From positions 1-64,000 of the forward strand of contig JAFLJS010000057.1 of the NCBI GenBank assembly GCA_022712895.1: DNA of 64,000 nucleotides, given 5' to 3'. Below the pieces are notes generated by a model. That model made no database searches. It had not been told where the DNA came from and saw only the letters and a program-made list of their open reading frames with translations. A program made the position numbers and the translations under genes. Positions 28,442 through 35,290 of this stretch are shown here, piece after piece (the first letter of the stretch is position 1; every line of letters starts with the position of its first letter). The stretch is from Desulfocapsa sp. GTDB taxonomy: Bacteria; Desulfobacterota; Desulfobulbia; Desulfobulbales; Desulfocapsaceae.

Positions 28442-29884
28442 TTATTCCAAGAAATCAAGTACAACTGGACAATGATCAGAGCCATGAATACCTTGTAGAA
28501 TCTCAACGTCGATGATTTTCTGTACAGAATTTCCGTCAACACAGTGATAATCAAGGCGCCATCCAATATTTCTGTCTCGTGCTCGACTGCGATAACTCCA
28601 CCAGGAATATTGTTCAGGAGATTTATTTTTTTCCCGAAAACTATCAATCCATCCCGCAGCAATAAAATTATCCATCCAGGAGCGTTCTTCGGGAGTAAAC
28701 CCTGCATTTTTCACATTTTGCTTTGGATTGGCAAGATCAATCTCTTTATGTGCCACGTTATAATCCCCGCAAACAACCACCGATTTTGTTTTGGCAAGAT
28801 CCTCAGAAAAGTTTTGTAACATCACATTAAAATCATGCTTAAAGTCAAGCCGGGACAGATCTCCTTTTGCATTGGGGAAATAACAGTTTACAAAATAAAA
28901 CGAATCAAATTCCAGGGTGAGCACTCGCCCCTCATCATCAAACCTGGCATCTCCAATTCCTTCTATCACTCGTATAGCTTTCTTTTTGGCGTAAATAGCC
29001 ACGCCGGAATACCCTTTACGCTGCGCACTGTAAAAATAGCCGTTATAGCCTTGCAAATCCTGCAATGCTTCAGGCAGCTGCTCCTTCATGGCTTTGATTT
29101 CCTGTAAACCCAGAACATCTGGAGCCATCTCGCGAAGACTCTCCATAAATCCTTTTTTGTATGCTGCACGTAACCCATTTACATTCCAGGAAACCAGGCG
29201 TTGTACATTGCCCTTTGCACTTTTCTTTTTCAGCTTCCGGGGGGTGACTCCAATCTGAGGACAATCTTCTACCAGCAAACAGCGATCGCAATGAGGGCCA
29301 ATAGGGCGACATGTGCCCTGGCCAAAGGCTACTAATAACGAATTGACAGGAATCCAATATTTTTGAGGAAGTTTTTCACGAAGTGCCATCTCAGTCTGCA
29401 GAGGATTACTGGTATCCACATAACCCCAGATATTCATAATTCTATGCACATGGGTATCCACACAGATTGCTGGAATCGCAAAAGCTTGAGCAAGAACGAG
29501 GTTAGCTGTTTTTCTGCCCACTCCGGGAAGGGTGAGCAATGCATCCATGCTCTCCGGGACTTTTGCTGCGAAATCTCGAGTTAATACTGCTGGCAAGGCC
29601 GCAAGATATCGGGCCTTATTCTTGTAGAAACCAACCGGAAAGATAAGCTTCTGCAACTGCTTTTCATCAAGTTTCGCCAATTTTTGTATAGACCCCGCCT
29701 TGGCGAAGAGTCGTTCAGATGCCTTGGCGGTCACTTCATCCTTTGTCCTGGCGGATAAAATCGTTGCAACCAGCACCCTGAAAGGATCTTTTGTCTGCAC
29801 CGCAATAAGATCCACCACCGGCACCTGATAATCTTTTACTTCCTTCTTCAGAAGGGAAAGAAATGTATCTATATTTACTGCCAT
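28442..29884 (-). CDS. Fused endonuclease III - exodeoxyribonuclease III
   Basis: A 480-residue fusion of two base-excision repair enzymes. Residues 1-210 are a full Nth glycosylase/AP lyase: helix-hairpin-helix LPGVGRKTA (119-127) with catalytic Lys125, catalytic Asp143 in VDTHVHRI, and the [4Fe-4S] cysteines 192, 199, 202 and 208. After a basic linker (RKLKKKSAKG), residues 228-480 are a full Xth AP endonuclease: SWNVNGLRA, catalytic Glu262 in LQEIKA, GDYNVAH (373-379) and the terminal SDHCPV (Asp470, His471). Both active sites look intact and the frame is continuous. ATG at 29884 is preferred over a TTG seven codons upstream. Such a fusion would couple base removal to 3'-end cleaning. Confidence 0.93.
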   Translation of the reverse strand: MAVNIDTFLSLLKKEVKDYQVPVVDLIAVQTKDPFRVLVATILSARTKDEVTAKASERLFAKAGSIQKLAKLDEKQLQKLIFPVGFYKNKARYLAALPAVLTRDFAAKVPESMDALLTLPGVGRKTANLVLAQAFAIPAICVDTHVHRIMNIWGYVDTSNPLQTEMALREKLPQKYWIPVNSLLVAFGQGTCRPIGPHCDRCLLVEDCPQIGVTPRKLKKKSAKGNVQRLVSWNVNGLRAAYKKGFMESLREMAPDVLGLQEIKAMKEQLPEALQDLQGYNGYFYSAQRKGYSGVAIYAKKKAIRVIEGIGDARFDDEGRVLTLEFDSFYFVNCYFPNAKGDLSRLDFKHDFNVMLQNFSEDLAKTKSVVVCGDYNVAHKEIDLANPKQNVKNAGFTPEERSWMDNFIAAGWIDSFREKNKSPEQYSWWSYRSRARDRNIGWRLDYHCVDGNSVQKIIDVEILQGIHGSDHCPVVLDFLE

Positions 29885-30223
29885 AATCACAACGGCCTCA
29901 CCCAAGTTTGTATTCAGGAACCCGAAATCACAGCCACATCACTTATTTTTTTGACACATGAGGCGATACTTTCTCGAACCATCAGTTTCTTCAAAAATCC
30001 ATCAATACTTAACAATAGTGCTTTTTCTCAGAAAATGGTACCGCTATATCCTGCCATATCTAGGGGCTATGAGAGTGGCCGATTATTGACAAGTAGAAAC
30101 CGATGCGAGGCACGAGCGTAGACATTTGACAGTAACAAGTCACGCCCCTTGTGCAACATAGTACTTCCTTCATCAGTTCATTATACATTTGCAGATTCTA
30201 TCAGTCATTCGTATGATAGAATC
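29885..30223. other. Intergenic region between nth-xth and ygiQ
   Basis: About 340 bp between divergent genes. It includes scattered TTGACA hexamers near 29949, 30087 and 30126, none with a good -10. A 10-bp inverted repeat abuts the ygiQ start and is listed separately. No gene or RNA is recognised. Confidence 0.5.
30194..30223 (+). promoter_or_regulatory. Inverted repeat abutting the ygiQ start codon
   Basis: GATTCTATCA (30194-30203) and TGATAGAATC (30214-30223) are perfect complements with a 10-nt loop, ending one base before the ATG at 30224. It occupies the place of the ribosome-binding site, and no Shine-Dalgarno is visible. It could be an operator or an mRNA hairpin limiting initiation. 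Confidence 0.45.
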
Positions 30224-31987
30224 ATGAAAAAAAACAATCCCCACATTCCACTACCAGTAAACATACAAGAATGTAAAGTCCGTGGCTGGCAGCAACTGGA
30301 CATCATCCTTGTCACCGGCGACGCTTATGTGGATCACCCATCATTTGGGGTGGCTCTGATCGGCAGACTTCTGGAAAGTAAAGGCTACAAAGTTGCCATT
30401 CTGGCACAGCCTCGTTACGACAACAATAAAGACTTCAAACAGTTTGGCAAACCACGCCTATTCTGGGGCATTACCGGCGGCAATCTTGACTCAATCGTTG
30501 CAAATTATACAGGAAACGGAAAAGTCCGTGATAAAGACGCTTATTCGCCGGATGGCAATCCTTGGCGTGGAAAAACTAGAGATAAAAACAATAGGCGCAG
30601 GCCTGATCGTGCGTCCATGCTCTATACTAACCTTGCCAGAGCGGCATTTAAGGATGTTCCCGTAGTACTGGGTGGCGTTGAAGCTTCCCTTCGCCGTTTC
30701 GTTCATTATGATTACAAACAGGGTAAACTCAGGGGGTCACTGTTGAGTGATGCCAAGGCTGATATTATCGTGTATGGCATGGGTGAGCGCGCCATCGTTG
30801 AAATTGCAGGACGATTGAGCAATGGACAGGACTTACACAACATTGCCGGGACCTGCGAACGTTTAAGCGGCAAAGCATTCGAGGAGCGTTTTGATACCGA
30901 AGAACAGCAAAACATCCTCCTTCCTTCCTGGAATGCGATTCAGAAAGAGAAAGGACTCTTTTTGGATGCCGAAAAAAAAGTGGATGCACAGGCAAGAAGT
31001 TACGCAGATAAAACACTGATTCAGCATCAGCAAAGTGCTTGGATTATTCAGCATCCGCAACCTGCGCAACTGAGTAGCAAAGAGATGGACGCTCTTTACG
31101 AACTACCTTATACAAGAGAAGAACATCCCGCATTCCCCAATGTTCCGGCCGCCAGAATGATCCAGCATTCCATAACCACAGTACGTGGCTGTTGTGGCAA
31201 CTGCTCTTTTTGTGCAATCACCAGACATCAGGGACCTGCAATTACTAGTCGTAGCCAGGAATCTTTAGTCCGGGAAATAACTGCTTTGAGCAAAATGAAG
31301 CACTTCACTGGCACCATTAGTGACCTTGGTGGCCCCACGGCCAATCTTTTTGCTGTATCCTGTCGTATTGGCTCCTGTCAAAAACATGACTGCCTGTATC
31401 CTAACGTGTGTAAAAACCTACAAATCGATGAACAGGCCTTCCTCTCTCTCCTGCGCAAAATTTCTTCGTTGCCAAACGTGCAGCACGTTTTTATTGCCTC
31501 CGGATTGCGTTTGGAACTTCTCCGCAAAACACCAAAACTATTTAAACAAATCATACGTTCTCATACGCCAGGTGCACTTAAAATAGCACCAGAACACACA
31601 GAAAAAGAAGTACTGGACTGTATGCATAAAGAGTCCCACGAGCAGCTGAAAGAACTGCTCAAACTTGGCCGTACTTTCGCCAGGGAACTCAAAAAAAATA
31701 TTCAGTTTACTCCCTATATCATTTCAGCCCATCCCGGTTGCACAGCCTCGCACACTTCGAATATGGCAAAAACACTTCAGCAACTTGGGCTGGAATTACG
31801 ACAGTTTCAGGATTTCACCCCTACCCCAGGAACGCTGGCCACGGCGATGTATGTTACCGGATTGCACAGAGATACGGGAAAACCCATCTATGTAGCAAGA
31901 GACAAGAATGAACGCATGAAGCAACGACGAATTTTAGAGAGGCTCCTCCCGGGCCAAAAGAAAAAACAAAAAAAAGGCCGGTCATGA
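30224..31987 (+). CDS. YgiQ family radical SAM protein
   Basis: A 587-residue UPF0313/YgiQ protein. It has the N-terminal LVTGDAYVDHPSFG, VVLGGVEASLRRFVHYDY and the radical-SAM cluster motif RGCCGNCSFCAI (C-x3-C-x2-C), with a C-terminal extension ending in a Lys-rich tail. Function of the family is unknown; the N-terminal part resembles B12-binding folds. The start at ATG 30224 matches the family N-terminus; an in-frame TTG at 30149 would add 25 unsupported residues. The tail overlaps a bidirectional terminator. Confidence 0.9.
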   Translation: MKKNNPHIPLPVNIQECKVRGWQQLDIILVTGDAYVDHPSFGVALIGRLLESKGYKVAILAQPRYDNNKDFKQFGKPRLFWGITGGNLDSIVANYTGNGKVRDKDAYSPDGNPWRGKTRDKNNRRRPDRASMLYTNLARAAFKDVPVVLGGVEASLRRFVHYDYKQGKLRGSLLSDAKADIIVYGMGERAIVEIAGRLSNGQDLHNIAGTCERLSGKAFEERFDTEEQQNILLPSWNAIQKEKGLFLDAEKKVDAQARSYADKTLIQHQQSAWIIQHPQPAQLSSKEMDALYELPYTREEHPAFPNVPAARMIQHSITTVRGCCGNCSFCAITRHQGPAITSRSQESLVREITALSKMKHFTGTISDLGGPTANLFAVSCRIGSCQKHDCLYPNVCKNLQIDEQAFLSLLRKISSLPNVQHVFIASGLRLELLRKTPKLFKQIIRSHTPGALKIAPEHTEKEVLDCMHKESHEQLKELLKLGRTFARELKKNIQFTPYIISAHPGCTASHTSNMAKTLQQLGLELRQFQDFTPTPGTLATAMYVTGLHRDTGKPIYVARDKNERMKQRRILERLLPGQKKKQKKGRS

Positions 31988-32006
31988 CAGAGTCACAACC
32001 GACCTT
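31964..32006 (-). terminator. Terminator of the selenoprotein gene, overlapping the ygiQ 3' end
   Basis: On the minus strand AAGGTCGGT (32006-31998) pairs with ACCGGCCTT (31982-31974) through one wobble pair, extended inwards by further pairs around a CTCTG loop, and is followed by a run of eight T. It lies about 40 bp after the UAA of the selenoprotein candidate. The T-run is the poly-Lys codon stretch of ygiQ on the other strand. Confidence 0.75.
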
Positions 32007-32024
32007 CTCTACTTCAACAACAAT

Positions 32025-32040
32025 AAGTGCGACCGCACTT
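32025..32040 (-). promoter_or_regulatory. SECIS-like hairpin 3 (beyond the stop codon)
   Basis: In the transcript AAGUGC-GGUC-GCACUU forms a perfect 6-bp stem with GGU in the loop, starting 15 nt after the third in-frame UGA and after the UAA stop. Being outside the coding sequence, its conservation in position and shape cannot come from protein constraint. Confidence 0.75.
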
Positions 32041-32045
32041 AGGTA

Positions 32046-32402
32046 TTAACCACTTCAGCCACTGGAAGCTGGATTTTTCTTAGTATCGTCATGGGCGCTA
32101 CCTGCGCCATCTTTGCTTCCGCCTCAGCCACTGCCAGCAGGATCATCTTTCTTATTCATTTTCTTTTTGAGCTTATCGGCAGCCTCATCAATCTTACCAT
32201 CTGCCGCTCCACCCATACCGACTTTTTCTTTTGCTGTGCCAGCGGCTCCATCAATCACTTTGTCCGTAGCGCTACCTGCGCTATCTTTTGTGCCACCTCA
32301 GCCGCTTGTCCCGGTTTCACTTGCAACAGCGATATTTCCGCTGGCAAGCAGACCCACGACACCGACTCCGACAAGGATCTTTTTCAGTTCCTTTGTATCC
32401 AT
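32046..32402 (-). CDS. Putative exported selenoprotein with three in-frame UGA (Sec) codons
   Basis: A 118-codon frame from ATG (GGGAG 8 bp upstream) to UAA that is open except for UGA at codons 35, 93 and 116 (32298-32300, 32124-32126, 32055-32057). Residues 1-28 look like a signal peptide (KKILVGVGVVGLLASG, then AVAS). Each UGA sits in Ser-Gly-UGA-Gly/Ser-Gly. The two segments SGUGGTKDSAGSATD (33-47) and SGUGGSKDGAGSAHD (91-105) are clearly repeats of each other, so coding continues across the UGAs. The middle is rich in Ala, Gly and Lys and probably helical. Every UGA is followed by a stem-loop with a GGU loop 15-30 nt downstream, as in bacterial SECIS elements. I know of no named family. 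Inference: periplasmic or surface protein with three selenocysteines, possibly for redox or metal/oxyanion binding. A conventional annotation would miss or truncate it. Confidence 0.82.
32094..32108 (-). promoter_or_regulatory. SECIS-like hairpin 2
   Basis: GGCGC-AGGUA-GCGCC, a 5-bp stem at nt 16-30 after the second UGA. It has the same loop and spacing as hairpin 1, but the closing pair is G-C instead of A-U, a compensatory change. Confidence 0.75.
32268..32282 (-). promoter_or_regulatory. SECIS-like hairpin 1
   Basis: AGCGC-AGGUA-GCGCU, a 5-bp stem at nt 16-30 after the first in-frame UGA, with GGU exposed in the loop as expected for SelB recognition in bacteria. Confidence 0.75.
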
Positions 32403-32443
32403 GGTTAAATCTCCCAAGTAAAAAACACGCTTCTTTCCCAATG

Positions 32444-32481
32444 AAAAAAACGCTCAAAACACAGCGAGTTCTCACTGTGTT
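32444..32481 (-). terminator. Terminator-like hairpin in the selenoprotein leader
   Basis: On the minus strand AACACAGTGAG (32481-32471) pairs with CTCGCTGTGTT (32468-32458) with one wobble pair, followed by TTTTGAGCGTTTTTTT. It sits between a consensus-like promoter and the selenoprotein start, so it may be an attenuator; alternatively it terminates the upstream efp-epmA operon. Confidence 0.6.
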
Positions 32482-32499
32482 CTTTTAACGATAATGAAT

Positions 32500-32527
32500 A
32501 TTATCATACTTTAACGTCTATTGTCAA
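32500..32527 (-). promoter_or_regulatory. Sigma-70-type promoter upstream of the selenoprotein gene
   Basis: Minus strand TTGACA (32527-32522), a 16-bp spacer and GATAAT (32505-32500), about 100 bp upstream of the ATG. The region is very AT-rich, and the promoter begins 24 bp after the epmA stop. Confidence 0.55.
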
Positions 32528-32550
32528 AAGGATTATGTTTTATTTTCCTC

Positions 32551-33435
32551 TTACATATCGAGTTCTTCAGGAGGGAATGGGACAATTTCCTGTAAATTGC
32601 TACTGCCTGCAAAAAGCATCAAGAGCCTATCAAGTCCCATGGCAATTCCAGCCGCTTCATCAAGTTGCCCAAGGGATGTCAAAAACTGTTCTGGCATTGT
32701 TTGATGCCCGCATCCCATTGCAGAATATTCTGCCAGGAATCGCTCACGCTGGATTTTCGGATCTGTCAATTCAGAGAATCCATTGGCTAACTCCACACCT
32801 TCAATATACAGTTCAAATCGTTCAGCCAGTTCAGGCTCTTCTCTTTTCTGTCTGGCCAGAGAAGCCAGTTCAAGGGGGTAATCGTAGAGAAATGTCGGGC
32901 ACGTCCTCCCCAATTGTGGTTCCACATCTTCAACCAGTAATTCATCAAAGCAATCCCTTTGCAAAGCCTCACCAGCAGACAAGGAACTGTACTTAGTAAA
33001 TGCGTCTCCAACCGTCAGATATTCCCAGGGTTGGTCTACGTTCAGTGGAAAACTATGATTTGTAAGTGTTACGCACAGAAAACGTATCAATTGTTCACAA
33101 TCACGCATGAGCTCTATATAATCGGCGTCTTTACGATACCATTCAAGCATCACGAATTCTTCAAGGTGTAATCGTCCACGCTCACCATAACGAAAACAGC
33201 GACAAACCTGATAGATCTGTTCACAACCGCCGATTGCCAGCAAGCGTTTCATATACAATTCAGGGGAAGACTGGAGAAAACAATCACTACTGGGGATATG
33301 GGAAATATTCTGCTCAGGGATAACCAGTGGCTGACGGATGGGAGTATCCACCTCAAGAAAGGCATGGCTGTCAAAAAAGGAACGAACTTCCCGAAAAAAG
33401 GCTGCACGAAAATGCAGCCCTTTTAGGTCAAGCAT
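32551..33435 (-). CDS. epmA: EF-P lysine ligase EpmA (PoxA/GenX)
   Basis: A 294-residue class II lysyl-tRNA synthetase paralogue lacking the anticodon-binding domain, the hallmark of EpmA. It shows FLQSSPELYMKRLL, IYQVCRCFRYGERGRLHLEEF (motif 2 region) and GMGLDRLL-like motif 3 (AMGLDRLLMLFAG). It attaches beta-lysine to EF-P. It lies 6 bp downstream of efp. EpmB, the lysine aminomutase that supplies the substrate, is not in the window. Confidence 0.94.
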   Translation of the reverse strand: MLDLKGLHFRAAFFREVRSFFDSHAFLEVDTPIRQPLVIPEQNISHIPSSDCFLQSSPELYMKRLLAIGGCEQIYQVCRCFRYGERGRLHLEEFVMLEWYRKDADYIELMRDCEQLIRFLCVTLTNHSFPLNVDQPWEYLTVGDAFTKYSSLSAGEALQRDCFDELLVEDVEPQLGRTCPTFLYDYPLELASLARQKREEPELAERFELYIEGVELANGFSELTDPKIQRERFLAEYSAMGCGHQTMPEQFLTSLGQLDEAAGIAMGLDRLLMLFAGSSNLQEIVPFPPEELDM

Positions 33436-33441
33436 GGAATG

Positions 33442-34005
33442 CTACTCTTTAACCCGGGTCACATAAGCCCCGGTTCGGGTGTCAATTTGGATTTTATCCC
33501 CTTCAACCACAAAAGGAGGAACCTGCAACATATAACCACTATCAACGGTTACAGGTTTGGTATCATTACCAGAGGTATCCCCTTTAGCCCAGGGCTCGGC
33601 AATAGTTACCACAAGATTAACAAAAATCGGTAAGGTAACATCAATTGGTTTTTCGTCAAAGAAGAGGACAGCGAGCTCCATATTATCCTGTAGAAACTTT
33701 ATATTGTCGCCAAGCTGCTCAGCAGTGATAAACGTCTGCTCATAACTCTCTGTATCCATGAAATGGTATTCGTCACCCTGGTTGTAAAGATACTGCATCT
33801 TCCGTTCACTAAGAGCCGGTTTTTCAAACTTTTCATTCGACCGATAAGTCTGAGACTGCTGGTTACCGTTAATCATATTGCGTAATTTACACCGATACAA
33901 TGCCTGACCTTTGCCCGGTTTTGAAAACTCAAAATGGGTGATAATATAGGGGGCACCATCAATCTGGATTTTCAACCCTTTACGAAGATCGGAAGCAGCA
34001 AACAT
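33442..34005 (-). CDS. efp: Elongation factor P
   Basis: A 187-residue translation factor that relieves stalling at polyproline. The modified-lysine loop reads FSKPGKGQALYR, placing the target Lys at 32 (equivalent to E. coli Lys34). The three beta-barrel domains and GAYVTRVKE C-terminus are typical. The adjoining epmA indicates lysylation. Confidence 0.97.
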   Translation of the reverse strand: MFAASDLRKGLKIQIDGAPYIITHFEFSKPGKGQALYRCKLRNMINGNQQSQTYRSNEKFEKPALSERKMQYLYNQGDEYHFMDTESYEQTFITAEQLGDNIKFLQDNMELAVLFFDEKPIDVTLPIFVNLVVTIAEPWAKGDTSGNDTKPVTVDSGYMLQVPPFVVEGDKIQIDTRTGAYVTRVKE

Positions 34006-34148
34006 AGTAATTCTCCATCAATTCCGTTATTAAAACTTGTTTTACCCCTGAAGAGCAGGTATTTTCTTGTTTTTTGAAAAACGTTCTGGCTCAGGCCTGA
34101 CTAGAGCAGCCCCTTAGGCGCTCACACTATAGCAACTCATGCGCTTTT

Positions 34149-34898
34149 TTGGCAAGGCATAATACAACAATGAACACACAAGGCAGTCCCACTCCGGCAC
34201 AATCTGACCCACCTCCAAACCCCTGGTTTAGAGATGGTGTACTTGCATCCTGGCCCATCTGTTTTGGGTATATCCCCATTGGCCTTGCCATGGGGGTACT
34301 GGCGAGCCAGGCGAATATTCCTGTCTGGGCGGTGGCTATGATGTCTGTTATGGTCTTCGCCGGTTCTGCACAGTTTATATGTGTGGCCATGCTGGCCGCC
34401 GGTGCATCTATCTGGTCAATTGTCATTACCACCTTTGTCGTCAATCTACGCCATTTCCTGATGAGTTCTGCAATGGCTGTCCATTTATATGGATTGCGAC
34501 GCCGATTCTTAAGCATGTTTGCCTATGGTATTACTGATGAGACCTTTGCAGTAAACATGACCCATTTCAGAAAGGGTAACTGGGATCCCATGCGGGCGAT
34601 CACCGTTAACCAGACCTCCAATGGCGCATGGGTGCTCTCCACCATCAGTGGCGCATTACTTGGACAATTTATTCCAACCGGAGCCTTTGGCACTGATTAT
34701 GCCTTAACCGCCATGTTTCTGGCTTTACTTCTCTTCCAGCTGCATGATATTGTCTACGTTCTTACAGGACTTTTGGCTCTTATCATTGGAACTGCCTGGT
34801 TCCTGCTGATCCCGGGGGACAGTTACATTATTGCTGCTTCCATTTCTGCTGCTACCATCGGATATTTCTTCAAACAATACAGGGAAACAAAAAGATGA
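34149..34898 (+). CDS. azlC: AzlC family branched-chain amino acid permease
   Basis: A 249-residue inner-membrane protein with multiple hydrophobic segments. It has FRDGVLASWPICFGYIPIGLAMG, VFAGSAQFICVAMLAAGA and NLRHFLMSSAMAVH, typical of AzlC (large subunit of an exporter of branched-chain amino acids). It overlaps azlD by four bases (ATGA). Confidence 0.93.
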   Translation: MARHNTTMNTQGSPTPAQSDPPPNPWFRDGVLASWPICFGYIPIGLAMGVLASQANIPVWAVAMMSVMVFAGSAQFICVAMLAAGASIWSIVITTFVVNLRHFLMSSAMAVHLYGLRRRFLSMFAYGITDETFAVNMTHFRKGNWDPMRAITVNQTSNGAWVLSTISGALLGQFIPTGAFGTDYALTAMFLALLLFQLHDIVYVLTGLLALIIGTAWFLLIPGDSYIIAASISAATIGYFFKQYRETKR

Positions 34899-35218
34899 GT
34901 TTTACGGAATATTTAATTCTTTTTGGTGGCATGGGACTTGTTACGTATATTCCCCGCTGGCTTCCTCTCTTTTTTTTGGCACAGCGAAAACTGCCCCAGT
35001 GGTTTATTGACTGGTTGAGTTTGATTCCAGTGGCCATTCTCTGTGCACTGCTAGCACCTATTCTTTTCACTGACCAACCACTACGAACACTGGATCTTGG
35101 GAAGACCGAATTTTTGGTGGCTGTCCCAACGCTTCTTTTTGCCGTTAAGACAAGAAGTTTGGGCGGAACTATTCTGGTGGGGATGGGACTGTTCTGGTTG
35201 GCAAACACAGTTCTATAG
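34895..35218 (+). CDS. azlD: AzlD domain protein
   Basis: A 107-residue membrane protein with three to four hydrophobic segments, including TYIPRWLPLFFL. It is the small partner of AzlC and starts inside the azlC stop codon. Confidence 0.9.
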   Translation: MSFTEYLILFGGMGLVTYIPRWLPLFFLAQRKLPQWFIDWLSLIPVAILCALLAPILFTDQPLRTLDLGKTEFLVAVPTLLFAVKTRSLGGTILVGMGLFWLANTVL

Positions 35219-35290
35219 CAACAGTTTTATTTCCTACGAAAGTATTACAACACGCAAACATAACAATTGACTCAATTGAACCATCACCGA

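Noticed and set aside
32046..32402. Pseudogene with three nonsense mutations
   Set aside because: All three interruptions are UGA, never UAA or UAG, each in the same SG-x-G context and each followed by a similarly spaced hairpin. Decay would not produce this pattern.
32091..32421. Plus-strand open frames of about 100 codons across 32091-32421
   Set aside because: They are antisense to the selenoprotein candidate, lack a Shine-Dalgarno and look like low-complexity shadows of its Ala/Gly/Lys-rich frame.
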